From Paenalicyclobacillus macrosporangiidus (GTDB lineage Bacteria; Bacillota; Bacilli; Alicyclobacillales; Alicyclobacillaceae): a stretch of DNA of 64,000 nucleotides. The stretch covers positions 47,622 to 111,621 of the forward strand of contig NZ_FPBV01000012.1 in assembly GCF_900116805.1 (NCBI RefSeq). Direction: 5' to 3'. A model generated the notes under the pieces. It was not told where the DNA came from and ran no database searches. It worked only from the letters and a program-made list of their open reading frames with translations. Both the position numbers and the translations under genes were made by a program. Shown one piece after another: positions 1 to 8,176 of the stretch; the stretch's first letter is position 1, and every line of letters starts with the position of its first letter.

Positions 1-1
1 C

Positions 2-355
2 AACTTGGTGCTTCAGGCGCAACGGCAAGCGGCTTCGTTGCAGAAGCAGATCGGGGCAACGGGGACGGCGTCTCAGGTGCAGTATGACACGGGCTTGAAT
101 GTCGACGTGCGGGACTTTGTGAAGTCGATTGTCGGCAGGGCGCCCGAGTCGGCGGCGTGGACGTCCTTTCATGCCGATGCAACGCAGGTGACCTTGGTTG
201 GCACCATTGACTCGCCATCGAAGCTCGCTGCCTACGAAGAGGCGCTGCGCCAGGTGGACCGAATTTCCTCAGTCTGGGTTCAGTCCGCGACCACAGATCA
301 GAAGGTGAACTTTACGATGACGATGCGGATTCGAACCGGCGGTGGTACACAGTGA
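2..355 (+). CDS. PilN-like pilus assembly protein, C-terminal part (cut by window edge)
   Basis: The left window edge truncates this gene; only about the last 117 codons are visible, in the frame that opens at base 2. The remaining part is a charged helix followed by a mixed alpha/beta region ending near FTMTMRIRTGG. The PilN assignment rests mostly on context: its TGA overlaps the GTG of a PilO-like gene by four bases, and prepilin genes follow. PilN proteins are inner-membrane components of the type IV pilus alignment complex. The membrane segment expected of the family lies outside the window, so the assignment is inference. Confidence 0.55.
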   Translation, partial: NLVLQAQRQAASLQKQIGATGTASQVQYDTGLNVDVRDFVKSIVGRAPESAAWTSFHADATQVTLVGTIDSPSKLAAYEEALRQVDRISSVWVQSATTDQKVNFTMTMRIRTGGGTQ

Positions 356-936
356 ACCTGCGGAGCACAGTCCGGAAGCTCTTGTTCGCGGCGTTGGCCC
401 TTGCGGTGGCCGGCAGTGGCGCATGGTACGTGGTGGAATCCCGGCGAGCGGCACAGGCGTCCGACCATCTCGCGATGCAACAGTTGAGCTTGGCCAATAC
501 TCAAGCCACCGTCACGAGTTTACAAAAACAGTTAGAACAGATGAAAAACGGGAACGAAGCGGTGGTCGTGCTCCCGAAATCGGCCGATCAGCCGGGGATT
601 TTACGGGAGCTTGAGAATTCGCAAAAGCTGAGTCATGTCACCGTCACGTCGGCTGCGTTCACGGACACCTCAGCGCCACAGGCCGGTGAAGCTTCCGGTG
701 GAAGCGCCGCCGCGGGTCAAAGTTCGACGGGGACAGCCCCATCAGGGACTGCCGCCTCGAAGGGCTCGAGTGTGCAGGTATCTCTCCAGGTCACCGGATC
801 GACGGACAATCTGCTGGCCTTTGTACACAGCCTGCAAACGAACCGTCGCGTCGTCGTCGTGAAGAGCTTTGACATCTCCATGAACGGCCAGCAGGGCACG
901 ATGTCGTTGACGTTGGATTTCCCCTATCAGCCTTAG
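352..936 (+). CDS. PilO-like pilus assembly membrane protein
   Basis: A 194-residue bitopic protein. A short cytoplasmic N-terminus is followed by one membrane segment at about residues 9-28 (LLFAALALAVAGSGAWYVV), a coiled-coil-like stretch at about 35-65, a low-complexity Ser/Gly/Ala/Thr linker at about 100-140, and a small C-terminal alpha/beta domain. TM, coiled coil and ferredoxin-like domain is the layout of PilO/GspM-type proteins, which pair with PilN in the periplasm-facing alignment subcomplex. The GTG start overlaps the stop of the upstream PilN-like gene, suggesting translational coupling. Sequence similarity within this family is weak, so order and topology carry the call. Confidence 0.6.
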   Translation: MNLRSTVRKLLFAALALAVAGSGAWYVVESRRAAQASDHLAMQQLSLANTQATVTSLQKQLEQMKNGNEAVVVLPKSADQPGILRELENSQKLSHVTVTSAAFTDTSAPQAGEASGGSAAAGQSSTGTAPSGTAASKGSSVQVSLQVTGSTDNLLAFVHSLQTNRRVVVVKSFDISMNGQQGTMSLTLDFPYQP

Positions 937-967
937 GGATTCAAGATGGGTGTGAAGGACAGGTTTG

Positions 968-1387
968 ATGCGGATGGGCGGAATGAACCGGTTGCCAGAC
1001 GCTGATGAGCGAACCCAGGGATTGACGCTGATTGAAGTCTTGGCGAGCGTCGTGATTCTCAGTTTTGTGTTTTTCACAGTCCTCACGCTGATGACGAACC
1101 TCTTGGTGCAATCCCAGCGCATTCAGCAAAAGCAGCAGGCGTTGCTGATTGCGCGGGACGTTTTCAGCGAAATGGCCGCGACGAGCGCCAGCGCCGTCGT
1201 GCAGCAGGGAGACCGGTCCGTGCAGCAAAACGGGACCACGTACTTGGTTCATCCGTCGATCCGCAGCAACCCGCCTGACTGGGCGCAGGGCATGGTCTAC
1301 GCAGAGGTGAAGGTGACGTGGACTACCGCAGTGAACGGGCGGTCGATGCAACAATCGGTCGATCTCACCCAGGTGTTTCCGCAGTGA
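968..1387 (+). CDS. Type IV prepilin-like protein (minor pilin/pseudopilin)
   Basis: A 139-residue prepilin. After a charged leader of about 16 residues comes the class III signal G|LTLIEVLASVVILSF, with Gly at -1 and Glu at +5 of the mature protein, continuing into the hydrophobic alpha1 helix. Prepilin peptidase would cleave and N-methylate it there. The ATG at 968 is preceded by AAGGA about 8 bases upstream; a TTG three bases earlier is possible. It sits between a PilO-like gene and two more prepilins, so it is probably a minor pilin assembled into or priming the same pilus. Confidence 0.75.
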   Translation: MRMGGMNRLPDADERTQGLTLIEVLASVVILSFVFFTVLTLMTNLLVQSQRIQQKQQALLIARDVFSEMAATSASAVVQQGDRSVQQNGTTYLVHPSIRSNPPDWAQGMVYAEVKVTWTTAVNGRSMQQSVDLTQVFPQ

Positions 1388-1899
1388 GTGCGTCTCATGG
1401 TTTGACGCTGGTGGAGCTGCTCGCGACCATCGTGATCGCCAGTGTCATCATGACCGTCGTCTTCTATCTGAGCAACTTTGTCTACCGTTCCTGGCGATCG
1501 TACACGCCATCCGCCAATCTCCACACCGCTCTGCAATTCGTCGATCAACGGCTCGAGACCATTTTCCAAAATGTCACCGAAGTGGAGTCGAACCCGTCGC
1601 CTGCGCAATTGACCTGCAAAGACACGTCCGGCAATACCATCGACCTGGAGGTGCAGTCGGGGAACGCGCTGGCGGTTCTGAACGGCCAACCCGTCGTCGG
1701 CATTGTGGTGACGATCACGCCACCGACGGGATCGCCACAACAATTTGTTCTCGGCCGAGGCGACGTGTCTTTGGCTGGAACGACGTTTACCGTGGACTCC
1801 AATGTGGTTCACGTGCAGCTGCAGGGAACCTATCTCGCACAGCAACCCTTTGCGACCTATGTCATGTCCGAGTCCTTCGCGGTGGGAGGGGGGTACTAG
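1384..1899 (+). CDS. Type IV prepilin-like protein (PilW/GspJ-like minor pilin)
   Basis: A 171-residue prepilin starting at a GTG that overlaps the previous stop by four bases. The leader is only six residues (MSASHG), then LTLVELLATIVIASVIMT, with Gly at -1 and Glu at +5. The body has the helix-plus-beta-sheet composition of minor pilins. The open frame extends upstream of 1384, but this start is favoured by the overlap and by the very short leader typical of prepilins. It probably works with the neighbouring minor pilins at the pilus tip; the PilW/GspJ-like label is inferred from gene order and length. Confidence 0.7.
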   Translation: MSASHGLTLVELLATIVIASVIMTVVFYLSNFVYRSWRSYTPSANLHTALQFVDQRLETIFQNVTEVESNPSPAQLTCKDTSGNTIDLEVQSGNALAVLNGQPVVGIVVTITPPTGSPQQFVLGRGDVSLAGTTFTVDSNVVHVQLQGTYLAQQPFATYVMSESFAVGGGY

Positions 1900-1900
1900 C

Positions 1901-3565
1901 GTGAAGCGGGGAGAACAGGGCTACACGCTCATCAGCATCATGAGCGTCGTCATGATTTTTACCGTCATGATCAGCGCCCTTCTGGTTTTGTCTGTGCAAG
2001 AAGCCCGGTACACGAGCACCATGGTCAATCAGTCCCAGGCGCTGATGGATTGCCGCAGCGGCGTGCAGGCGGTGTACCGGCAAATGCAGCAGATGTGGAC
2101 CGCGCAGGTCCCGCCAAACGGTTTTTCGTCCGTCAGCGCCGCGAAGACGGCTCTGACTTCGTTGGCAAGTCAGATGCAACAGTGGTGCAACCAAAAATTT
2201 TCCGGGACGCCGCTGGCGGCGACCGTCGAGCTTGGTCAGAACAACTTCGACAGCGTGACCGACAGCGGGAGTAGCGGCGGAAACAATGTGGGTAACTTAT
2301 ATCAGACGTATCAGGTCACGGTCACGGCGAACGAGCACGGCGCGAAACGGACCATGGTGGACACGTTCACCATCTCCGGGGCGCTGGAGACGTTGAATTA
2401 CGCGCTCTACACTCCCGGGGATTTGTTCATCACCGGCGGGCCCGAGATCGATGGGATGATGGCCGTGGGTGGTTCCGTGTATTTCGATAACATGCCATGG
2501 CAGGGGTTTGTCACGAACAGCAGTCATACGTCGACGGTGACCGTTGGAAATCAGCCTGTATTTTTCTACCGCGAACCGAGCGGTTATGAACCGAAGGTAC
2601 CACCGGTATTTGGGGCAGGGTCGGTCCTGCGCTATGCCGGTTCGGTGTACACCTTTACGCGGTTTAAAGACCAAGGCAGCGACCCGACCATAAACGAAAC
2701 GTGGTTGTACGGGTCGACCAAGGATGTCGTTGATAAGCAAGCGCTCAGCGCGAACCAACTCGGCCAAGTAGCAATAGGAAGTGTGCAAACGGGTCCATAT
2801 CAGGCGACACTGCCGGACGACTACGTATCGCAAATTATCGAATCAAACGACCAAAAACTGTTGAACTTGGCCAAGCAGATTGGAAACATTAACTACGGCT
2901 ATCTTCACAAAGGTGACCCGTTGCCAAGCAGTGGCGGTTGGGTACATTATCCGCCAGGACAAGGACCTTATGAAGTAAGGGGAAATGTTGTCATAAACGG
3001 TGTGATGTACTTCGATGGCGACTTGCAAATTGACAGCGGGGCGACGCTGAATTTGACTCAACCGTTGTTCGTGAACGGAGACCTGACCGTCAACGGTGTC
3101 TTGAACAGCACCGCGACGATTTACGTGAGCGGCAACACAACCATCACCAACGTGCCGCCTGACGTGAAAGGGAAGGAACCCAGTCGCCTCGAATTGTACA
3201 GCCTCGGCAACATTGAATTGACGTTGGTGGCGTCCAAGTCCGGTGACATCGCGACAGCGCCGACGACGTTTCACGCATTTCTTGCGACCGACAAGAATAT
3301 GTTTTTGGAGGGGATGGAAAGCTTTTACCACATCATCGGCGGCGTTGCAGCACGGGAAATCATGTTGAACGCGACGGTTGGGGCGAAGCACACGTATTCA
3401 GCGTATCAGCAACATAATGTGATGACGTCGCAGAACAAAAACGATACGTCCCGGCGCCTTTGGATCACCTACGACAGCAGCTACGTCACCAATCCGCTGA
3501 CCGGAACGCCGACGCTCGGAGACCTGAAACTGCAGGCCATGCCGCAACCGACTTTGATCCACTAG
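1901..3565 (+). CDS. Large PilX-like pilin protein with bactofilin-like repeats
   Basis: A 554-residue protein starting at GTG 1901, one base after the previous stop. The N-terminus KRGEQGYTLISIMSVVMIFT looks like a prepilin leader and hydrophobic helix, but position +5 after the candidate Gly is Ser rather than Glu, as in PilX/GspK-type minor pilins. Residues about 150-190 (ALYTPGDLFITGGPEIDG) and about 360-430 (GNVVINGVMYFDGDLQIDSG) are short repeated beta strands rich in G, V, N and D, like bactofilin or polymer-forming beta-solenoids. It closes the pilus operon. Its middle is visibly less GC-rich than its neighbours. It may be a surface-exposed tip adhesin; the exact function is unknown. 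Confidence 0.6.
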   Translation: MKRGEQGYTLISIMSVVMIFTVMISALLVLSVQEARYTSTMVNQSQALMDCRSGVQAVYRQMQQMWTAQVPPNGFSSVSAAKTALTSLASQMQQWCNQKFSGTPLAATVELGQNNFDSVTDSGSSGGNNVGNLYQTYQVTVTANEHGAKRTMVDTFTISGALETLNYALYTPGDLFITGGPEIDGMMAVGGSVYFDNMPWQGFVTNSSHTSTVTVGNQPVFFYREPSGYEPKVPPVFGAGSVLRYAGSVYTFTRFKDQGSDPTINETWLYGSTKDVVDKQALSANQLGQVAIGSVQTGPYQATLPDDYVSQIIESNDQKLLNLAKQIGNINYGYLHKGDPLPSSGGWVHYPPGQGPYEVRGNVVINGVMYFDGDLQIDSGATLNLTQPLFVNGDLTVNGVLNSTATIYVSGNTTITNVPPDVKGKEPSRLELYSLGNIELTLVASKSGDIATAPTTFHAFLATDKNMFLEGMESFYHIIGGVAAREIMLNATVGAKHTYSAYQQHNVMTSQNKNDTSRRLWITYDSSYVTNPLTGTPTLGDLKLQAMPQPTLIH

Positions 3566-3585
3566 AGCCACTGCGAGGAGTTGAA

Positions 3586-3614
3586 TTGCTTATTGAGATT
3601 TATAAGGATATACT
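3586..3614 (+). promoter_or_regulatory. Sigma-A type promoter for the DUF348/G5/3D gene
   Basis: TTGCTT (3586-3591), a 17-base spacer and TATACT (3609-3614) in a locally AT-rich gap after the pilus operon. The -10 is about 65 bases upstream of the GTG at 3680, so a short leader is expected. Confidence 0.65.
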
Positions 3615-3679
3615 AGACTTTGTACGTCATGCACCCTCGGACTGCTTTGTGCCTTGAATGCGTGAAAAGAGGTGATGGG

Positions 3680-4651
3680 GTGCGGATTCGAAAGTCCAAG
3701 GTGTGGTATCTGTCGGCAGCTACAATGGCGTTGTTGGGGACCACGGGCATGGCGGGCGCCCGCGCATACAAGTCCGTGACGGTCGTCGACCACGGACAGC
3801 GGAGAGTCCTGCACGGATTAGCCACGGGTTCGGTCGGTGAATTCTTGCAGGCGCGGGGCATCGACGTGGCGGCGGGGGACCGGGTGTCGCCAGGCCGGGA
3901 TGCGCCGGTGGCTGATGGCATGGTCGTTGAGATCGTCCATCCCAAGACGGTGACGTTCCTCGACGGACCGCAGCAGGTGACCGTGGACACGTTCGCGCCG
4001 ACGGTCGGCGAGTTCCTCCAGGAGCAACACGTCGAACTGGGACCGGCGGACACAGTCAATTGGAAGCCGGAGACGCCCATCCAGGACAAGATGACCATTC
4101 ACGTTCAGCGCGTTGAGCAGCGGGTGTCGGTGAAGCAGAAGACGATATCGTTCCAGACCATACGCCAGCGAAGCGAAAGTTTGTACCAGGGTGAGCAGCG
4201 GGTGCTGACGCGTGGTGTGGAAGGATGGGTGGAAGAGAAGACCATCGACACGTACGTCGACGGGCACAAGGCGGGACAGACGGTACAGCGGCGAGTCGTG
4301 CGGCAGCCGGTGAACGAGGTGATCCTCGTCGGGACCAAGCCGCGGGCTTACACACTGAGCGCGCGCGGCGTCAGTTCGCTGGTGATCCGCCGGAGCCTGA
4401 CCGTGGTGGCGACCGCCTATGCCGCGGGCGGGCAGACGTACACGGGAAGGGCGGCGCAACCCGGTGTGGTGGCGGTCGATCCGCACGTGATCCCGCTCGG
4501 CACCCGGCTGTACATTCCGGGCGTCGGTGTGGTAACTGCTGCGGATACCGGCGGTTCCGTGCGCGGTAACCGGATCGACATCTGTGTCGCGAACGAGGCC
4601 GCAGCGGCGCGGTGGGGGGTTCGGACCATCACGGTGTACGAGATCGAGTGA
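3680..4651 (+). CDS. YabE-like DUF348-G5-3D domain cell-wall protein
   Basis: A 323-residue exported protein. A basic N-terminus and hydrophobic segment (about 8-28) form a signal peptide or anchor, followed by two DUF348 repeats (about 30-75 and 88-130, sharing the VGEFLQ motif), a G5 domain (about 140-220) and a C-terminal 3D domain (about 235-323). The 3D domain keeps its three aspartates in VAVDPHVIPLGT, AADTGG and RIDI, the catalytic core of MltA/resuscitation-factor-like lytic transglycosylases. It probably remodels peptidoglycan. The GTG at 3680 follows AGAGGTG at a proper distance; earlier in-frame starts lack one. It is monocistronic, between a sigma-A promoter and a terminator. Confidence 0.85.
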   Translation: MRIRKSKVWYLSAATMALLGTTGMAGARAYKSVTVVDHGQRRVLHGLATGSVGEFLQARGIDVAAGDRVSPGRDAPVADGMVVEIVHPKTVTFLDGPQQVTVDTFAPTVGEFLQEQHVELGPADTVNWKPETPIQDKMTIHVQRVEQRVSVKQKTISFQTIRQRSESLYQGEQRVLTRGVEGWVEEKTIDTYVDGHKAGQTVQRRVVRQPVNEVILVGTKPRAYTLSARGVSSLVIRRSLTVVATAYAAGGQTYTGRAAQPGVVAVDPHVIPLGTRLYIPGVGVVTAADTGGSVRGNRIDICVANEAAAARWGVRTITVYEIE

Positions 4652-4669
4652 GGGGTACATGCCGATGCC

Positions 4670-4696
4670 AGGGGGCTTCTGCGGGAGCCCTCTTTT
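4670..4696 (+). terminator. Rho-independent terminator after the 3D-domain gene
   Basis: AGGGGGCT pairs with AGCCCTCT (one G-T pair) around a short loop and runs into TTTTT. It separates the 3D-domain gene from the spoIIB-like gene. Confidence 0.75.
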
Positions 4697-4720
4697 TCTG
4701 CGCTCTCTATGAAATATCTC

Positions 4721-4748
4721 TCATATCCCGCTCCGTCGTTCATAGACT
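4721..4748 (+). promoter_or_regulatory. Candidate sigma-E-like promoter for the spoIIB-like gene
   Basis: TCATATC (4721-4727), a 13-base spacer and CATAGACT (4741-4748) match the B. subtilis sigma-E pattern KMATATT-N14-CATACAHT at 6/7 and 7/8 positions, with a spacer one base short. It lies 35 bases upstream of the GTG at 4784. The match is by eye and needs expression data. Confidence 0.4.
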
Positions 4749-4783
4749 GGGAAACAAGAGGACGACGGGGAGGGGGATGCGCC

Positions 4784-5902
4784 GTGGGTTCGCCGAACGA
4801 GCGGGGACAAGCCCGACGTGTGGAGGAACCACCGCTCATCATCCGCGCGGGAGGACAACAGTGGGTGATCCGGCGCGAAGGGTCGTGGCAGCAGGGCGAT
4901 GCGGGCGGCGCCCCGGCGCCGAAACGCGCGCCTGGACGCGTGCCGGTGGGTGAGGGGCGCAGCCGCGTCCGGTGGTGGATTGGCTGGTTGGCCGAAGCGG
5001 TGGACTGGCTGTGGACGGACGCCGGCGAGGCCGGCTCGCCGAAGGCGGATGTGGGTGTCTTTAGTCGCGATCGCGCGCGTGAACGAGACCCGATGCGGAC
5101 GGCGGCGCGGAGAAGCGCTCGCGGCCAGACCGCGAGGCGTGCGCAAGGCCGGCGCGGATTGCGTGACGCGTTTCAGGCCGGCTTGGTCTTTGGCATGGGG
5201 CTCGGTTGCTTGAGTATGATGCTGTTTCACCAACTCAAACCCGACCTGCGGGGGGTGGCGTCCGCCCCGTCGGCGAACCGTGCCGTCGAGACGGTGACCG
5301 GGCCCGCCGTTCAACTGCCCGCGGTGCGGCTGTATGTGTTGCAAATCGGCTCCTACAGCACGGAGGCGGCGGCAGAAGAGCACCGACAGGCCCTCGCCAA
5401 GCAGGGGGTGCAGACGGTGGTACACAGTGCTGGAACCTACCAGTTGTGGGCGGACGCATCGCTGCGCCAGGGGAGCCTGCAGGACGAGCTGAAGGCCCTG
5501 GAAGGCAAGGGTGTGCGCGGATCCGTCGTGTTCGTCGGCTGGAAGGCGCATCCCATCGCGGCGCCTGCGGGGGCCAGTGAGGCGTCCGTCGCACGGGTGA
5601 ACGGTTGGTTGTCCGAGGCGGCGAGCGGTCTCAACGCCCTCGTCGGCGCGCTGTCGGATGGCGGTCTGCGCCAGGACGCCATCACCGCCTGCCACACGGC
5701 TGCAGGACATCTTCCGTCCGCATCCGATTGGGGAGAGACCGGGTACGGGGAGCGATTGGCGGCGTTCTCCGGCCATCTGCAGGCGGCGGCCGACGCGCTG
5801 TCGCGGCAACAGATGGACAAGTCCCGGACGGCCGCTCTGCAGGCGTTGGACGATCTGGCCCGGATGTCGGCGGGATCGACATCGTTCACCATTTCTCGAT
5901 AA
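4784..5902 (+). CDS. SPOR-domain sporulation protein, SpoIIB-like
   Basis: A 372-residue bitopic protein. It has a long basic, low-complexity cytoplasmic region, one membrane segment at about residues 128-148 (FQAGLVFGMGLGCLSMMLF), and then a SPOR domain at about 178-240 (LYVLQIGSYSTEAAAEEHRQ). SPOR domains bind denuded septal peptidoglycan. SpoIIB uses this to localise engulfment proteins at the sporulation septum, and B. subtilis spoIIB occupies the equivalent place upstream of radC-mre-min. The C-terminal 130 residues are helical and not recognised. GTG 4784 has AGGGGG just upstream. The gene maf, found after spoIIB in B. subtilis, is absent here. Confidence 0.7.
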   Translation: MGSPNERGQARRVEEPPLIIRAGGQQWVIRREGSWQQGDAGGAPAPKRAPGRVPVGEGRSRVRWWIGWLAEAVDWLWTDAGEAGSPKADVGVFSRDRARERDPMRTAARRSARGQTARRAQGRRGLRDAFQAGLVFGMGLGCLSMMLFHQLKPDLRGVASAPSANRAVETVTGPAVQLPAVRLYVLQIGSYSTEAAAEEHRQALAKQGVQTVVHSAGTYQLWADASLRQGSLQDELKALEGKGVRGSVVFVGWKAHPIAAPAGASEASVARVNGWLSEAASGLNALVGALSDGGLRQDAITACHTAAGHLPSASDWGETGYGERLAAFSGHLQAAADALSRQQMDKSRTAALQALDDLARMSAGSTSFTISR

Positions 5903-5978
5903 AGTTTGGGAGGACTCCTGCCGCACGTGTCGAACAGAATACGGGACCATCCGAATGCGGCAGAAGGAGGGGCTTGGC

Positions 5979-6218
5979 GTGCGCAAGCCTTTTTGGCGCG
6001 TGGCCGGATTTGTCGCGGCGGGCGCGGTGTTGGGGACGTTGGCGGGGCAGCTGCTGGCGCACCAGGTGCCGTTGCTGGCGCGCACCACGCAGGCGGAATG
6101 GCACCCGGGGGCGGATCTCGGCGTGCTGCGCTACAATCTCGACCTCACGCTGCGCGTCAACGGCTTGACGTTGGTCGGCGTCATCGCCGGGTATTTATTG
6201 GCACGCCGTTCTCGTTGA
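5979..6218 (+). CDS. DUF4321 family small membrane protein
   Basis: A 79-residue protein with two hydrophobic helices (about 8-26 and 56-74) separated by a loop containing PLL and DLGVLRYNLDLTLRVNG, the pattern of the DUF4321 family found beside maf/radC in many Bacillota. GTG 5979 is chosen because AAGGAGGGG ends about 7 bases upstream; an in-frame ATG at 5955 would place the ribosome binding site inside the gene. Function is unknown. The conserved position next to cell-shape genes hints at an envelope role, which is inference. Confidence 0.7.
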   Translation: MRKPFWRVAGFVAAGAVLGTLAGQLLAHQVPLLARTTQAEWHPGADLGVLRYNLDLTLRVNGLTLVGVIAGYLLARRSR

Positions 6219-6248
6219 GCAATTGTCGCATTCGGGATACGATAGGAT

Positions 6249-6277
6249 TTGCCAGCTCATCCGCATCCCGCTATGGT
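6249..6277 (+). promoter_or_regulatory. Candidate sigma-A promoter for radC-mreBCD-minCD
   Basis: TTGCCA (6249-6254), a 17-base spacer and TATGGT (6272-6277), about 40 bases upstream of the radC start. It would drive the shape and division operon. It matches consensus at 5/6 and 4/6 positions. Confidence 0.45.
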
Positions 6278-6315
6278 GGATAGAGAACACGCCGGATATT
6301 TTGGGAAGGGCGGAG

Positions 6316-7032
6316 ATGTGGATGAGTCAGGGGCCGGGTCTGTCGTATACTTGGAGAGGCGAGGACGCTCCCCGCGAGCGATTGTTGGCGCGCGGGGCGC
6401 AGGCGTTGCGAAACGATGAACTGTTGGCCGTGATCTTTCAATCCGGGACGCGGCACGCGCCGGTCATGGAATTGGCGCGGCGCGTTCTGGATCGGGTCGA
6501 CGGGGTGTACGGGCTGCTCGACGCTGAAGTCGAGGAGTTGATGGCCATCCCGGGCATTGGTCGTGCCAAGGCGTTGCAGATCGCGGCGGCGGTCGAACTC
6601 GGCCGGCGGATCGTGCGGGGACCCGCACGTTCACGGCTGCAGATCCGCAGCGCGGAAGACGCCGCCGAGTATGTAATGGATCGGTTGAGGCACCTTAAAA
6701 AGGAACATTTCATGGTTCTGCACCTGGATACAAAACACTGCGTGATAGGAGAAGAAGTGGTATCCATCGGCAGTCTGGACGCATCCATCGTCCACCCGCG
6801 GGAAATCTTCAAGCCGGCGGTCAAGCGCAGCGCCTCGGCTGTCCTTTGTCTGCACAACCATCCGAGCGGGGACCCGACGCCGAGCCCTGAAGACATCGCC
6901 GTGACGAAACGGTTGTGCCAAGCGGGGGCGCTGCTCGGCATCGACATGCTGGATCACATCGTCGTGGGGGATGGCCGGTACGTGAGCCTGCGGGCGCTGG
7001 GATACTGCGAATCTGCTCCGCACGCCGGGTAA
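6316..7032 (+). CDS. radC: RadC family JAMM-domain protein
   Basis: A 238-residue RadC protein. An N-terminal helix-hairpin-helix region (PRERLLARGAQALRNDELL, then AIPGIGRAKALQIAAA) is followed by the MPN/JAMM domain, with the zinc motif HNHPSGDPTPSPED near residues 175-190. Despite the name, RadC is not required for DNA repair in the species tested, and its substrate is unknown. It lies upstream of mreB as in B. subtilis. ATG 6316 and ATG 6322 are both plausible; 6316 follows GGGAAGG at good spacing. The frame is open further upstream but lacks a ribosome binding site. Confidence 0.93.
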   Translation: MWMSQGPGLSYTWRGEDAPRERLLARGAQALRNDELLAVIFQSGTRHAPVMELARRVLDRVDGVYGLLDAEVEELMAIPGIGRAKALQIAAAVELGRRIVRGPARSRLQIRSAEDAAEYVMDRLRHLKKEHFMVLHLDTKHCVIGEEVVSIGSLDASIVHPREIFKPAVKRSASAVLCLHNHPSGDPTPSPEDIAVTKRLCQAGALLGIDMLDHIVVGDGRYVSLRALGYCESAPHAG

Positions 7033-7063
7033 GGGTAACCACCGTTGAGAGGAGTCGTTTTTT

Positions 7064-8098
7064 ATGTTTTCCGGTCGGGATATGGGCGTGGATCTGGGCA
7101 CCGCCAACACGTTGGTCTATGTGAAGGGAAAGGGGATTGTCGTCCGTGAACCGTCGGTGGTGGCCATCCGCACGGACACCGGCGCGATAGAGGCCGTGGG
7201 GGACCAGGCCAAGCAGATGATCGGCCGCACGCCCGGGAACATCGTCGCCGTGCGCCCGATGAAAGACGGCGTGATTGCCGATTTCCAGACGACGGCGACG
7301 ATGCTCCGCTACTTCATTCGCCAAGCGATGCGCAACAAGTCCGCCTGGTCTGGCAAGCCCCGCGTGATGATTTCGGTGCCCTCGGGGATCACGGCCGTCG
7401 AAAAGCGGGCGGTCGAGGACGCGGCCATCGAGGCCGGTGCGAAACACGCCCAGACCATCGAGGAGCCGATGGCGGCTGCCATCGGGGCGGGCCTGCCGGT
7501 CGGTGAGCCCACGGGGAGCATGGTGGTCGACATCGGCGGCGGGACGACCGAGGTGGCCATCATCTCGCTGGGTGGCATCGTCACCAGCCGGTCCATCCGG
7601 GTGGCAGGAGACGAGATGGACGAGGCCATCATCCAGTACATCAAGAAGACCTACAACCTGATGATCGGCGAGCGGACGGCCGAGGAACTCAAGATCACCA
7701 TCGGCACGGCCATGGCTGGCGACACGCAGGACGAGATGGATATCCGCGGACGGGATCTGGTCACCGGACTGCCGAAGACGTTGACAATCACGTCGACGGA
7801 GATCAGCGAAGCGCTGGCGGACACCGTGCGCGCCATCATCGACGCGGTCAAGGTGACCCTTGAGAAGTCTCCGCCCGAGTTGGCTGCGGACATCATGGAC
7901 CGGGGCATCGTGTTGACAGGCGGCGGTGCGCTGCTGCGCAACCTGAGCACCCTGCTCAGCGAGGAGACGGGCATGCCCGTCATCGTCGCGGAGAATCCGC
8001 TCGACTGTGTCGCTGTCGGAACCGGCAAGGCTTTGGACAACTACGACCTCTACAAACGCCGCAGCTCGTTGGCACGGAAGGCTCACTCCCGGGCTTGA
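7064..8098 (+). CDS. mreB: Rod-shape actin homologue MreB
   Basis: At 344 residues this is full length for MreB. The actin-fold nucleotide motifs are all present: [10 protein letters not shown] (phosphate 1), [11 protein letters not shown] (phosphate 2) and [11 protein letters not shown] (adenosine). MreB polymerises on the inner face of the membrane and guides the elongasome during sidewall peptidoglycan synthesis. It starts an mreB-mreC-mreD-minC-minD run as in B. subtilis. ATG 7064 has GAGAGGAG upstream. Mbl-type paralogues are similar, but the operon identifies this copy. Confidence 0.97.
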   Translation: MFSGRDMGVDLGTANTLVYVKGKGIVVREPSVVAIRTDTGAIEAVGDQAKQMIGRTPGNIVAVRPMKDGVIADFQTTATMLRYFIRQAMRNKSAWSGKPRVMISVPSGITAVEKRAVEDAAIEAGAKHAQTIEEPMAAAIGAGLPVGEPTGSMVVDIGGGTTEVAIISLGGIVTSRSIRVAGDEMDEAIIQYIKKTYNLMIGERTAEELKITIGTAMAGDTQDEMDIRGRDLVTGLPKTLTITSTEISEALADTVRAIIDAVKVTLEKSPPELAADIMDRGIVLTGGGALLRNLSTLLSEETGMPVIVAENPLDCVAVGTGKALDNYDLYKRRSSLARKAHSRA

Positions 8099-8176
8099 CG
8101 GCCGGGCTGGCCGCGGCGTGGGGAGCGCGGCGGGCCCGTGGGCGCGCTGAAGGCGAGGACCTGAAAAGGAAGAGGG

